From positions 1 through 32,632 of the forward strand of contig PBMP01000047.1 in assembly GCA_002722705.1 (NCBI GenBank): a stretch of 32,632 nucleotides of DNA. Direction: 5' to 3'. The stretch comes from Pseudobdellovibrionaceae bacterium (GTDB taxonomy: Bacteria; Bdellovibrionota; UBA1018; UBA6935). The notes beneath the pieces were generated by a model that was not told the origin of the DNA, did no database searches, and saw only the letters and a program-made list of their open reading frames with translations. This document shows, piece after piece, positions 26,229 through 32,632 of this stretch. The translations under genes and the position numbers were made by a program. Every line of letters starts with the position of its first letter. The stretch's first letter is position 1.

Positions 26229-26591
26229 ATGGAAAAAAAGACGGTCGAAAAAATCAAATCGATTCTGTTAGAAAAACGTGCCGAAATTTTAGGGCAATCG
26301 AGAGCTTCAATTCAAAATGAATTGAAACTTTCGCCTGATGATCTATCAGATGAAAATGATTTGGCTGCAACCGAAATGTCTCAAAACCTAGTGTTTGAGA
26401 TGCGAAATAGAGAACGCCTGGTCTTAAAACAAATTCATGCTGTTTTAAACCGCATGGAGAGAGGTGATTTTGGAGTATGTTCTGACTGTGACATGAAGAT
26501 TCACACAAAGAGACTCCTTGCTCAACCTTTTACCACGCAATGCATTTCTTGCAAGGAAGAGGAAGAGCATCGTAACCGCCTTTACGCTTAG
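26229..26591 (+). CDS. DksA/TraR-family zinc-finger transcription factor
   Basis: This 120-residue protein belongs to the DksA family, whose members enter the RNA polymerase secondary channel and, with ppGpp, alter initiation at stringent-response promoters. An N-terminal coiled coil has the acidic tip DENDLA (about residues 40-45), matching the DxxDxA motif required for DksA activity. The four zinc cysteines are in CSDC and CISC, 17 residues apart, followed by a short helix (KEEEEHRNRLYA). It is shorter than E. coli DksA (151). Start ATG 26229 is chosen because AAGGGGGAG (26218-26226) lies directly upstream; a TTG at 26214 falls before that site. It is monocistronic, with its own promoter, and its last four bases overlap the convergent solute-binding gene. 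Confidence 0.92.
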   Translation: MEKKTVEKIKSILLEKRAEILGQSRASIQNELKLSPDDLSDENDLAATEMSQNLVFEMRNRERLVLKQIHAVLNRMERGDFGVCSDCDMKIHTKRLLAQPFTTQCISCKEEEEHRNRLYA

Positions 26592-26995
26592 TCTTTTGGT
26601 GAATCCTTTTGGAGTTTTTCTATAGAGACAACTCCAAAAGGATTCACACGAAGGCCTTTCCAGTTCGTACTTAAAACGTGATATTGTCGATAATGAAAAA
26701 GCGGAATGACAATACATTCTTTTTGAGTCAGTAACTGATCCAATTGAAGGGCCGTTTGGTGAGCTTTTATTTTTGATCGAATTTTTTCTAAACCTTGATC
26801 AAAAAAAGCCGAATTCCATCCCGTATAATTATTCGTATTTGAACTATGAAAAAGACGAAGGTGAGCCCATTGATTTTTAATGGTAGACAGCCACCCCATA
26901 CGAAAAACAGGGGGTGCATCTTGTGTGAGCATCGCAATATATGATTTCCAATCTCTCTTAATCAACTCAAACGACACTCCCCATTTTTTTTCCAA
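26588..26995 (-). CDS. peptide-type solute-binding protein, C-terminal part of a frameshifted gene
   Basis: This frame carries the C-terminal part of the OppA-like protein whose N-terminal part ends at 26962. After the first four residues it reads WGVSFELIKRDWKSYIAML, then FRMGWLSTIKNQWAHLRLF and NTNNYTGWNSAFFDQGLE. These are the conserved end of the SBP_bac_5 family, where the elongated two-lobe protein returns to lobe I. The nominal TTG start is part of the A8 region, so it is not a credible independent start. Adding one A to the A8 tract (26984-26991) joins the two frames into a protein of about 490 residues. The final 20 codons contain the perfect inverted repeat at 26599-26647. The stop overlaps dksA by 4 bases. 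Confidence 0.82.
   Translation of the reverse strand: MEKKWGVSFELIKRDWKSYIAMLTQDAPPVFRMGWLSTIKNQWAHLRLFHSSNTNNYTGWNSAFFDQGLEKIRSKIKAHQTALQLDQLLTQKECIVIPLFHYRQYHVLSTNWKGLRVNPFGVVSIEKLQKDSPKD
26599..26647. repeat. perfect 18-bp inverted repeat at convergent gene ends
   Basis: GTGAATCCTTTTGGAGTT (26599-26616) is matched exactly by its reverse complement at 26630-26647, with a 13-base loop. It starts eight bases after the dksA stop and lies inside the last codons of the convergent solute-binding gene. No U-rich tract follows on either strand, so it is not a standard intrinsic terminator, but the stem would be very stable in RNA from both sides. Confidence 0.85.
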
Positions 26996-28059
26996 TCATG
27001 TAAGACAGATTGAAGAATGATCTCATCTCTACTTCCTGAATTAACCCCTACTTGAATTATTTTTTTTATCTGAATAGAAGATTCTTTTCTTTTTTTTGAT
27101 TTCTGATTTCCATACATTGGAAGAAGAAATTGATCCGTAGGTTTAGAAAGCACTCCAGCAGCCTGAATTGCCTTTTTCTTTTTTACCGCTTGAGAAAATG
27201 CACATCGAACAGACCTTTGATCAAAAGGAGGTTTGCGAGTATTAAACCCCAAATAATAAGTCGCAGAATACGGAAAAGAGTGAACATACTTCGAATGAAT
27301 CGAACCTAACTCATCTTCTGGAATTCGTGGAAGATAATCGAGTCTACCTTGTTCAAATAAACGAATCGCTGCGGCTGATTCTTTAACAATTTGAATATGA
27401 ACTGGATACCGAGCTTGAGTCCCCCAAAAATACGGATTAGGTGCAAGTTTCATCATCACTCCAAACTCATATTTTTTTATAAAATAAGCTCCTACAGTCG
27501 GAGTGTAAGGATTCCACTTTTCATCTTTTAAATAATCCTTACGAATCGGTCTGGCCGCAATATGAGTTAAAATAGAAATCCAGTCCATCCTTGGCTTTTC
27601 TAGGTAAAAGGTAATCCAACTCTCATCCGCTTTCACCCCTATTTTGTTTACCTTTTTTAAAAAGTAGTTTTTAGCATTTTTTATTTCAAAAAATTGCTCT
27701 GCATTCTTAGAAGCCAATTTTGGATCTAAAATCCGATAAAAAGCATCTACAAAATGAACTGGAAGCAGAGGGGCTCCGTCAGACCAAAAAAGTCCTTTTT
27801 TAAGCTTAAACCTCCAAATCCTCCCCTCTCCTAATACCTCATGAGTCTCCGCTAGCTGATACTCCCAATCACCTTTCTCACCACCTCCTACGAGCCCTTG
27901 TGAAAGAAGGCTCACGACAAACAAACCCAGTCCATCTTCGACTCCTGTTGAATCTAAAGTCACGGGTTCGTTTCCAATGCGAACTCGTAGGGCAGAAGAC
28001 TCAAAAGAGGGTTTACATGAGCTAAAGAACAAAGCAAGGCATAGGAACCAAAATTTCAT
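26962..28059 (-). CDS. peptide/oligopeptide solute-binding lipoprotein, N-terminal part of a frameshifted gene
   Basis: This 365-residue frame encodes a lipoprotein (lipobox ending at C15, FFSSCKPS) of the SBP_bac_5/OppA family, which binds peptides or similar solutes in the periplasm for ABC import. Family features are the N-terminal RIGNEPVTLDSTGVEDG, LSQGLVGGG, WRFKLKKGLFWSDGAPL (the diagnostic FxLrkgvkWsDG block), NPYTPTVGAYFIKKYE, and APNPYFWG near the lobe junction. The correct frame ends at about K358; the last residues (NGECRLS) follow a shift at A8 (26984-26991). No permease or ATPase gene is adjacent, so it would be an orphan receptor. The start has GGGAG upstream. Whether the shift is a real mutation, a sequencing error or slippage cannot be told. 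Confidence 0.86.
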   Translation of the reverse strand: MKFWFLCLALFFSSCKPSFESSALRVRIGNEPVTLDSTGVEDGLGLFVVSLLSQGLVGGGEKGDWEYQLAETHEVLGEGRIWRFKLKKGLFWSDGAPLLPVHFVDAFYRILDPKLASKNAEQFFEIKNAKNYFLKKVNKIGVKADESWITFYLEKPRMDWISILTHIAARPIRKDYLKDEKWNPYTPTVGAYFIKKYEFGVMMKLAPNPYFWGTQARYPVHIQIVKESAAAIRLFEQGRLDYLPRIPEDELGSIHSKYVHSFPYSATYYLGFNTRKPPFDQRSVRCAFSQAVKKKKAIQAAGVLSKPTDQFLLPMYGNQKSKKRKESSIQIKKIIQVGVNSGSRDEIILQSVLHDWKKNGECRLS

Positions 28060-28125
28060 GGAAGTACTCCCTTAGTTTTCGGATAGATGTAGCAAACGAC
28101 AGCAGACCATGCTACCTCTGAAAGA

Positions 28126-29274
28126 ATGAATCATTTAAAGCGTTTAGCGTTGATAACGGGTTTTGCTCTGAGTGGAGCTGCTGTTTCTTTATATCAAACC
28201 TTCCATTTTTTTCAGGTAAGAAATGGAACTGCTGGATTTCAGTCTTTTTGTACTTTCGGAGCCTTTGACTGCGATGCAATTGAATCAAGTCCTTATGCTG
28301 AACTTATTTTTGGAATTCCTCTTTCTTCCTTTGCTTTTGGTTTTTTTATTGCGCTTGCAATTACTGCTTGGATCGGAAGAAACCTCTACTGGAAAAATGA
28401 AATTCAACGAATACTTCGAATATTCACAGGAGTTTCTCTTTCATTTAGTTTCATTTACTTAGGAATTATGATTGGGGTAATAGGAAAGCTTTGTCTTCTT
28501 TGTCTAGTTATTGACTTTCTCTCTTTGATCCTTTTTGGACTTGCTTGGAGCATGAAGCCTGCTCCTACAAACGAAGCGCCACTCGACCGTAACAAATGGA
28601 AAAACATTCTTACTCTTTTTGCAGCGTGTGTCTTTGGAGCAGCGTTATTTTCACAAACTCTAGACGAGAGAAAAATTCCAGAGGAATATGTAGAAAACTT
28701 TCTAAAAACGACATTAGAGAAGACTCCAGTAGCTTACGAAATCAAAAAGACAGATATCGTTATTGGAAGCCCTCAAGCACCCATTACGATTTTAAAATTT
28801 GCTGACTTCCAATGCCCAGGATGCGGAATGGGAGCAAAAAATTTACAGCCGATACTAAAAAGATACCCTGGAAAAATCAAAATGATCTATAAAGCGCTTC
28901 CATTTGATCAGCACTGCAACCCTGAAGTTAAAAGAAGCATGCATCCGGTAGCTTGCCAAGCTGCTTACATTGCATACTGTGCAAACGAACAAGGGAATTA
29001 TAAAAAAGTTTACGAAACTTTTTTTGAAAACCAAGATAAACTCAGCCATTCAGATTTAGTAGAAATGGCAATTTCAGTAGGAATCAAGGAAGAGCAACTC
29101 AAAAACTGTCTCGCATCAGATCGTCCTAGAAATGCAGTCACTGTAGACCTCCTTGATGCAAAAAAGTTAAAAATAGATGCAACGCCATCATTCTTAGTCA
29201 ATGGACGAATTGTAAAAGGTGCTCTTCTTTCTAAAATCTGGATTAGACTGATTGACAAGCTCCTTGAAAACTAA
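28126..29274 (+). CDS. VKOR-DsbA fusion, disulfide bond-forming membrane protein
   Basis: This 382-residue fusion has an N-terminal VKOR domain of four or five hydrophobic helices. Its loop cysteines are C42 and C49 and its active-site motif is C123-LL-C126 in GKLCLLCLVID. After a fifth helix (about 160-176) comes a periplasmic DsbA-like thioredoxin domain with active-site C230-PG-C233 (ADFQCPGCGMG) and the cis-proline loop ATPSF (P354). Further cysteines (C264, C277, C285, C328) may form structural disulfides. VKOR passes electrons from the thioredoxin domain to quinone, replacing DsbB, so the protein combines DsbA and DsbB roles and oxidises exported proteins. It starts 66 bases from the divergent solute-binding gene and is followed nine bases on by tatD. 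Confidence 0.93.
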   Translation: MNHLKRLALITGFALSGAAVSLYQTFHFFQVRNGTAGFQSFCTFGAFDCDAIESSPYAELIFGIPLSSFAFGFFIALAITAWIGRNLYWKNEIQRILRIFTGVSLSFSFIYLGIMIGVIGKLCLLCLVIDFLSLILFGLAWSMKPAPTNEAPLDRNKWKNILTLFAACVFGAALFSQTLDERKIPEEYVENFLKTTLEKTPVAYEIKKTDIVIGSPQAPITILKFADFQCPGCGMGAKNLQPILKRYPGKIKMIYKALPFDQHCNPEVKRSMHPVACQAAYIAYCANEQGNYKKVYETFFENQDKLSHSDLVEMAISVGIKEEQLKNCLASDRPRNAVTVDLLDAKKLKIDATPSFLVNGRIVKGALLSKIWIRLIDKLLEN

Positions 29275-29283
29275 GGAATTTGT

Positions 29284-30063
29284 ATGTGGATAGATACACA
29301 CTGTCACTTAAACTTTGATTACGATTCAAAAACAACAGAAGACTTAGTCAACGAAGCTATTCTTGCAAAAGTAGATTACTTAATTGCAATTTCGACAGAA
29401 GTTTCGAATTTTTCTGAAGTTCAATCAATTTCAGAAAAATTTACCAATGTATTTCATACGATTGGAGTGCATCCTCACGATAGCGTCGACATAAAAGACT
29501 CTGATTTAAAGACCATTGAACAACTTGCAAGACACCCAAAATGCGTGGCTATTGGTGAAATTGGACTAGACTATTACTATGACAACTCTCCAAGAGAAAT
29601 TCAAAAAAAACGTCTGAAACAACATCTCGACTTAGCAATCAAACTAAATTTACCTGTGGTTATTCACTCAAGAGATGCAGAAGAAGACCTCTATCCTCTT
29701 TTAAAGGAATATGCTAATCACTCCTCTTTAAAGAACCGCTGTGGAGTGATTCATTGTTTTTCAGGGACTAAAGAGTTCGGACAAAAGTGTTTGGACCTTG
29801 GATTTTATATTTCTTTTTCGGGAATATTAACTTTTAAAAATGCAAATGAACTCAGAGAAGCTGCTCAATCTTATCCGATTGAAAGAATTCTTGTAGAAAC
29901 AGATTCACCTTTTTTAGCACCCATTCCTTTTAGAGGAAAAAAATGCGAACCCAAAATGGTAGTGGAAACAGGAATGAAACTTGCGGAGATAAAAGCAATG
30001 ACAGCGGAAAAAATTGCTCAAATCACAACAAAAAATGCAAAAGCACTTTTTAATTTCAACTAA
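29284..30063 (+). CDS. tatD: TatD-family metal-dependent DNase
   Basis: This 259-residue TIM-barrel hydrolase has the full TatD metal set: H6 and H8 in DTHCHL, the GVHPHD segment, GEIGLDYYYD (conserved Glu), PVVIHSRDAEED (His), GVIHCFSGT (His) and VETDSPFLAP (Asp). TatD enzymes are Mg2+-dependent 3'-5' exonucleases/deoxyribonucleases acting in the cytoplasm, with roles in DNA degradation and oxidative-damage repair. Length is typical. The start ATG 29284 has AAGGA upstream, placed between it and the end of the VKOR-DsbA gene, so the pair is probably one transcript. Its last four bases overlap the convergent YhaM-type gene. Confidence 0.95.
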   Translation: MWIDTHCHLNFDYDSKTTEDLVNEAILAKVDYLIAISTEVSNFSEVQSISEKFTNVFHTIGVHPHDSVDIKDSDLKTIEQLARHPKCVAIGEIGLDYYYDNSPREIQKKRLKQHLDLAIKLNLPVVIHSRDAEEDLYPLLKEYANHSSLKNRCGVIHCFSGTKEFGQKCLDLGFYISFSGILTFKNANELREAAQSYPIERILVETDSPFLAPIPFRGKKCEPKMVVETGMKLAEIKAMTAEKIAQITTKNAKALFNFN

Positions 30064-31064
30064 TTTTCAAAATTTTCCATCGCCCAATCAGGCTTATAAA
30101 AAAATCGTTCATAATGTCGATGAAGACCTGTCCATCGACCTGGATTTTCATCATTTTTGACAAACTGAGAAATTGAATTCACCTTCGAATCTAAATCATC
30201 AATCATATGAACAATAAGCGCTTCTAAACACTTAGGTCGTTTTGGTGAACCATACTCGAGTCGCCCGTGATGAGCCAAAATAACGTGTTTAATTAAAAGT
30301 TTCTTTTCTTCTGGAAATGGATGAGGAAGACTTCCTTTAGAATGAATCTCGTGAACTTTTCTTTCAATTAGCTCAACTCCCATAACCAAGTGGCCAATCA
30401 GACGACCTTCAGTAGTATAGTCGGTAGTTCGATCATAAGATAGCTCCCAAATTTTCCCAATATCATGAAAAAAACCACCTAAAAATAAAAGATCTCGACA
30501 AACTAACCTTCCATAATGCCCAGAAATAAAATCAAGCATTCCGGTAATGGAAACCATATGTTCCAAAAGTCCCCCTCGGTATGCATGATGCACAGACTTT
30601 GCTGCTGGAGCTTTTTTTAACAATTGAACAATGCTTTCATCTTCAATTAAAATGCTTCGAGCAAGAGTTTTGTAATCAGGATCTTCCATAGAGTCGACAT
30701 AGGAAACTAATTTTTGATATTCAGATTCAACGTCGACAGTTCCTTCTGCAATAAAGTCTTTTGTTTCAATTTGATCTTCTCTTAGGACTTGAATTTTTTT
30801 TATAACTACCTGTTTTCTACCTTGAAAGAGTTGGCACTTTCCATCGATCATTACAAAAGCATCTTGAACTGCGTGATTCGCCACCTGAGGAACATCCTCC
30901 CAAATACGCGCCTCAACTTCACCTGTTCGATCCATTAAAACTAGGTTCATATAAGGCTTTCCCGTTTTTCCGACCTGAACGGCACTATATTTAATTAGGA
31001 AAGGTGAACTGACCATTTCTTGATCTTTTAACTGTTTCGCAAACTGATTTTTTTGAATATCCAT
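30060..31064 (-). CDS. YhaM-type OB-fold/HD-domain 3'-5' exoribonuclease
   Basis: This 334-residue protein has an N-terminal OB-fold (about residues 15-100: AVQVGKTGKPYMNLVLMDRTG, EARIWEDV, MIDGKCQLFQGRKQVVIK; cited in pieces). A C-terminal HD phosphohydrolase domain follows with VHHAYRGGLLEHMV, GGFFHDIGKIWEL (the HD pair), HVILAHHGRLEYGSP and the conserved HMIDDLDSKVN. This order and length match YhaM/CBF1, a Mn2+-dependent exonuclease that trims RNA and single-stranded DNA ends. YhaM is best known in Firmicutes but related proteins occur elsewhere. It is a single gene, convergent with tatD. The start is ATG 31064, with a weak ribosome site. Confidence 0.88.
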   Translation of the reverse strand: MDIQKNQFAKQLKDQEMVSSPFLIKYSAVQVGKTGKPYMNLVLMDRTGEVEARIWEDVPQVANHAVQDAFVMIDGKCQLFQGRKQVVIKKIQVLREDQIETKDFIAEGTVDVESEYQKLVSYVDSMEDPDYKTLARSILIEDESIVQLLKKAPAAKSVHHAYRGGLLEHMVSITGMLDFISGHYGRLVCRDLLFLGGFFHDIGKIWELSYDRTTDYTTEGRLIGHLVMGVELIERKVHEIHSKGSLPHPFPEEKKLLIKHVILAHHGRLEYGSPKRPKCLEALIVHMIDDLDSKVNSISQFVKNDENPGRWTGLHRHYERFFYKPDWAMENFEN

Positions 31065-31088
31065 AAGAGATCCGCACCGTAGCTTGAT

Positions 31089-31121
31089 TTTATAGCGTTT
31101 TCAAGCAGATAGTGACTCACT
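31089..31121 (-). promoter_or_regulatory. candidate promoter with palindrome upstream of the YhaM-type gene
   Basis: On the minus strand TATAAA (31094-31089) is preceded 16 bases upstream by the perfect palindrome AGTGA-C-TCACT (31111-31121). The palindrome sits where the -35 should be; no good -35 hexamer is present. This would suit an activator or repressor site. The remaining bases of the 141-base gap (to 31205) hold only AT-rich sequence and a second small inverted repeat, CACTT/AAGTG (31118-31132). Confidence 0.35.
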
Positions 31122-31205
31122 TAGTTAAAGTGAAACATATTGAAATTTAAAAGAAATTTTTGCTTTAAGCGAAAAAACAACACCTTTTTCCTTCAAATAA
31201 AGAAG

Positions 31206-32006
31206 TCAACCAAATCGAAAACCTGAAACTGCAAATTTTCCCAATAATCGATCTTCATAAACAACGGATGTAGAATCGGATAACCCCGCTCCCAACGCTA
31301 CCATTAAAGGCATGAAGTGATCTTCTCTTGGTTGAACCTTTCTAGCAAAAGGAGCATTTTCCCAATGAATTATTTTGCTTTTTCTTTCTTCCTCATCCTG
31401 AATTGTTAATGAATTTTGTAACCATTGGTCAAATACATTTGAGTGCTCAATTCCGTCTAAAGGCATTTTCATATTATGATAACTATTTCCGCTTCCTAAA
31501 ATTAAAACACCTTCTTCTCTTAATGAAGCTATCGATTTCCCCATTTGAATATGTTCTTCAGGATCAAAGGAACTTTTTAATGAAATTTGAATTACAGGAA
31601 CATTCGCGCTTGGATACATTGGATAAAGAATAGAATAAACTCCATGATCATACCCTCTTTCATGGTCTATCTCAGCGACCATCCCCATTTCGTTTAATAA
31701 TTTTTTGATTTTCAATGCTAGATCTGGATCACCAGAAGAAGGATAATCTATGTGGTAAGTAAATTCGGGAAACCCAAAATAATCGTAAACCATTGGTGGA
31801 TTTGGGTTTCCCATAACCGTAAATTCCTTTTCCTCCCAATGTCCAGAAATTACAATGATTGCCTTTGGTACTTCTGGAAGTGTTTTAGGAATTTCAATAA
31901 GAAACTGTTCTAATTTTTCAAAATAAGGCATTTCTTTTTTTAACCAAGGCCAAGGACCTCCACCATGAGATAAAAAAAAGACTGGTTGTTTTTTCTTGGA
32001 CGTCAT
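31206..32006 (-). CDS. class III extradiol (4,5-DOPA dioxygenase-like) enzyme
   Basis: This 266-residue protein belongs to the LigB/DODA superfamily. Metal-binding and active-site histidines are visible: H14 in FLSHGGGP, H56 in VISGHWEE, the GYDHGVYSIL segment and H230 in REDHFMPLMVALGA. Such enzymes use a non-haem metal (Fe or Zn) to cleave catechol-type rings; the E. coli relative YgiD is a DOPA 4,5-dioxygenase. The natural substrate in this organism cannot be inferred. The start has a strong GAGGAGGGATCA leader. It lies 25 bases after a YceI-family gene on the same strand, probably in one transcript. Confidence 0.92.
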   Translation of the reverse strand: MTSKKKQPVFFLSHGGGPWPWLKKEMPYFEKLEQFLIEIPKTLPEVPKAIIVISGHWEEKEFTVMGNPNPPMVYDYFGFPEFTYHIDYPSSGDPDLALKIKKLLNEMGMVAEIDHERGYDHGVYSILYPMYPSANVPVIQISLKSSFDPEEHIQMGKSIASLREEGVLILGSGNSYHNMKMPLDGIEHSNVFDQWLQNSLTIQDEEERKSKIIHWENAPFARKVQPREDHFMPLMVALGAGLSDSTSVVYEDRLLGKFAVSGFRFG

Positions 32007-32031
32007 TGATCCCTCCTCTGTTAAAAATTTT

Positions 32032-32562
32032 TTATTTTATTTTTAATTTAAATTTTACAATCACAGTATCAGCAATCATTTTGTCTCCTAAATTTTTAAA
32101 GAAATTCCCAGACCCATAGATAATTCCAAACCGAGTACGGTCAAAGCCAAATTCTCCCTGATAGCCATCTTTTGTCTTTTCAACAGGAAAACTAATATCA
32201 TTCGTTTTCCCCTTGATCGTCAGTTTTCCATGTAAGTAACCACTATCAATTTTTTCAACAGTCAGTTTTGCTAATGGATATTTTTCTACATTAAAAAAAT
32301 CAGAACTTTTAATGTGATCAATGAACTGTTTTTTCCATTTTCCTTTTAAAGTGACTTCTCCAATAGACTTCATATCCACCAAAACTTCACCTTTTCCATC
32401 TTTAAGAGAAGCCTTTTTAATCATGATTGGGCCCTCATGAAAACTCCCACCAACTACTTTAGAGGCTTTCCATGTCAATACACTCTGATGAAGATCAATC
32501 GTGCCAGCATGAGTAGAAACTGACATCAACAAAACCACTAAAAAATATAAACCTGTTTTCAT
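32032..32562 (-). CDS. YceI-family periplasmic lipid-binding protein
   Basis: This 176-residue exported protein has a signal peptide (about residues 1-19, ending STHAG). A YceI lipocalin-like barrel follows: VLTWKASKVVGGSFHEGPI, the SSDFFNVEKYPLAKLTV block, LTIKGKTNDISFPV, and the family signature FDRTRFGIIYGSGNFF. YceI proteins bind isoprenoid or other amphiphilic molecules in the periplasm. Length matches the family (about 170-190). The start has AAGGAG upstream. It is first in a probable two-gene transcript with the dioxygenase. The remaining 70 bases at the window edge are its leader and show no clear promoter. Confidence 0.93.
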   Translation of the reverse strand: MKTGLYFLVVLLMSVSTHAGTIDLHQSVLTWKASKVVGGSFHEGPIMIKKASLKDGKGEVLVDMKSIGEVTLKGKWKKQFIDHIKSSDFFNVEKYPLAKLTVEKIDSGYLHGKLTIKGKTNDISFPVEKTKDGYQGEFGFDRTRFGIIYGSGNFFKNLGDKMIADTVIVKFKLKIK

Positions 32563-32632
32563 TTATCGTTCTCCTTTTTTGCTTTCATAGGACCATTATC
32601 TTCTAGATTTTATTTTTTGTTTAGACCATAAA

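Overview
The window is AT-rich DNA densely packed with genes on both strands. It looks like a chromosomal piece of a Gram-negative bacterium. The evidence is lipoprotein and outer-membrane-type proteins, AsmA, ZapA, a DksA-type regulator, polysaccharide-export proteins and short operons with 1-8 base gene overlaps. A low-GC member of the Bdellovibrionota or a related lineage would fit, but that is inference; no rRNA or other decisive marker is present. I see no tRNA, rRNA, CRISPR array, insertion sequence, prophage or integrase.

Layout. (1) 1-5510 is the edge of a surface-polysaccharide locus. It holds the C-terminal part of a Wzc-like chain-length/ATPase protein, a minimal SLBB protein, a GT4 glycosyltransferase and a small outer-membrane-type protein on the minus strand, then the TviB/TviC pair that makes UDP-GalNAc uronic acid from UDP-GlcNAc. 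(2) 5513-8326 (minus) holds a thiolase, ZapA, 5-formyl-THF cyclo-ligase and a four-helix membrane protein. (3) 8444-9129 (plus) is an unrecognised pair: a long coiled-coil protein and a 76-residue helical-repeat protein. (4) 9109-16042 (minus) runs gatC-gatA-gatB, an AsmA gene broken by one in-frame TAG, a lipoprotein and a Ppx/GppA phosphatase. (5) 16225-17526 is an unrecognised secreted protein. (6) 17598-25887 (minus) holds a cysteine-rich lipoprotein, glmU, glmS, a ClC-CBS transporter and a PcrA/UvrD helicase. (7) 25888-26591 is an AT-rich intergenic region and a DksA/TraR gene with a good promoter. (8) 26588-28059 (minus) is a peptide-type solute-binding lipoprotein frameshifted at an A8 tract. 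(9) 28126-30063 (plus) is a VKOR-DsbA fusion and TatD. (10) 30060-32562 (minus) holds a YhaM-type HD nuclease, a DODA-type dioxygenase and a YceI protein.

Working together: GlmS and GlmU make UDP-GlcNAc, the substrate for TviB/TviC as well as for peptidoglycan and LPS. GatCAB amidates mischarged Glu-tRNA(Gln) and/or Asp-tRNA(Asn). The VKOR-DsbA protein would oxidise exported cysteines, and the eight-cysteine lipoprotein at 25060-25887 is a plausible client.

Most of the window is ordinary housekeeping. The points most worth a second look are the two interrupted genes (in-frame TAG in asmA; A8 frameshift in the solute-binding protein), a perfect 18-bp inverted repeat where dksA meets that broken gene, a duplicated four-cysteine module in the lipoprotein, and the coiled-coil/helical-repeat pair. 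I did not find a clear new multi-gene system.
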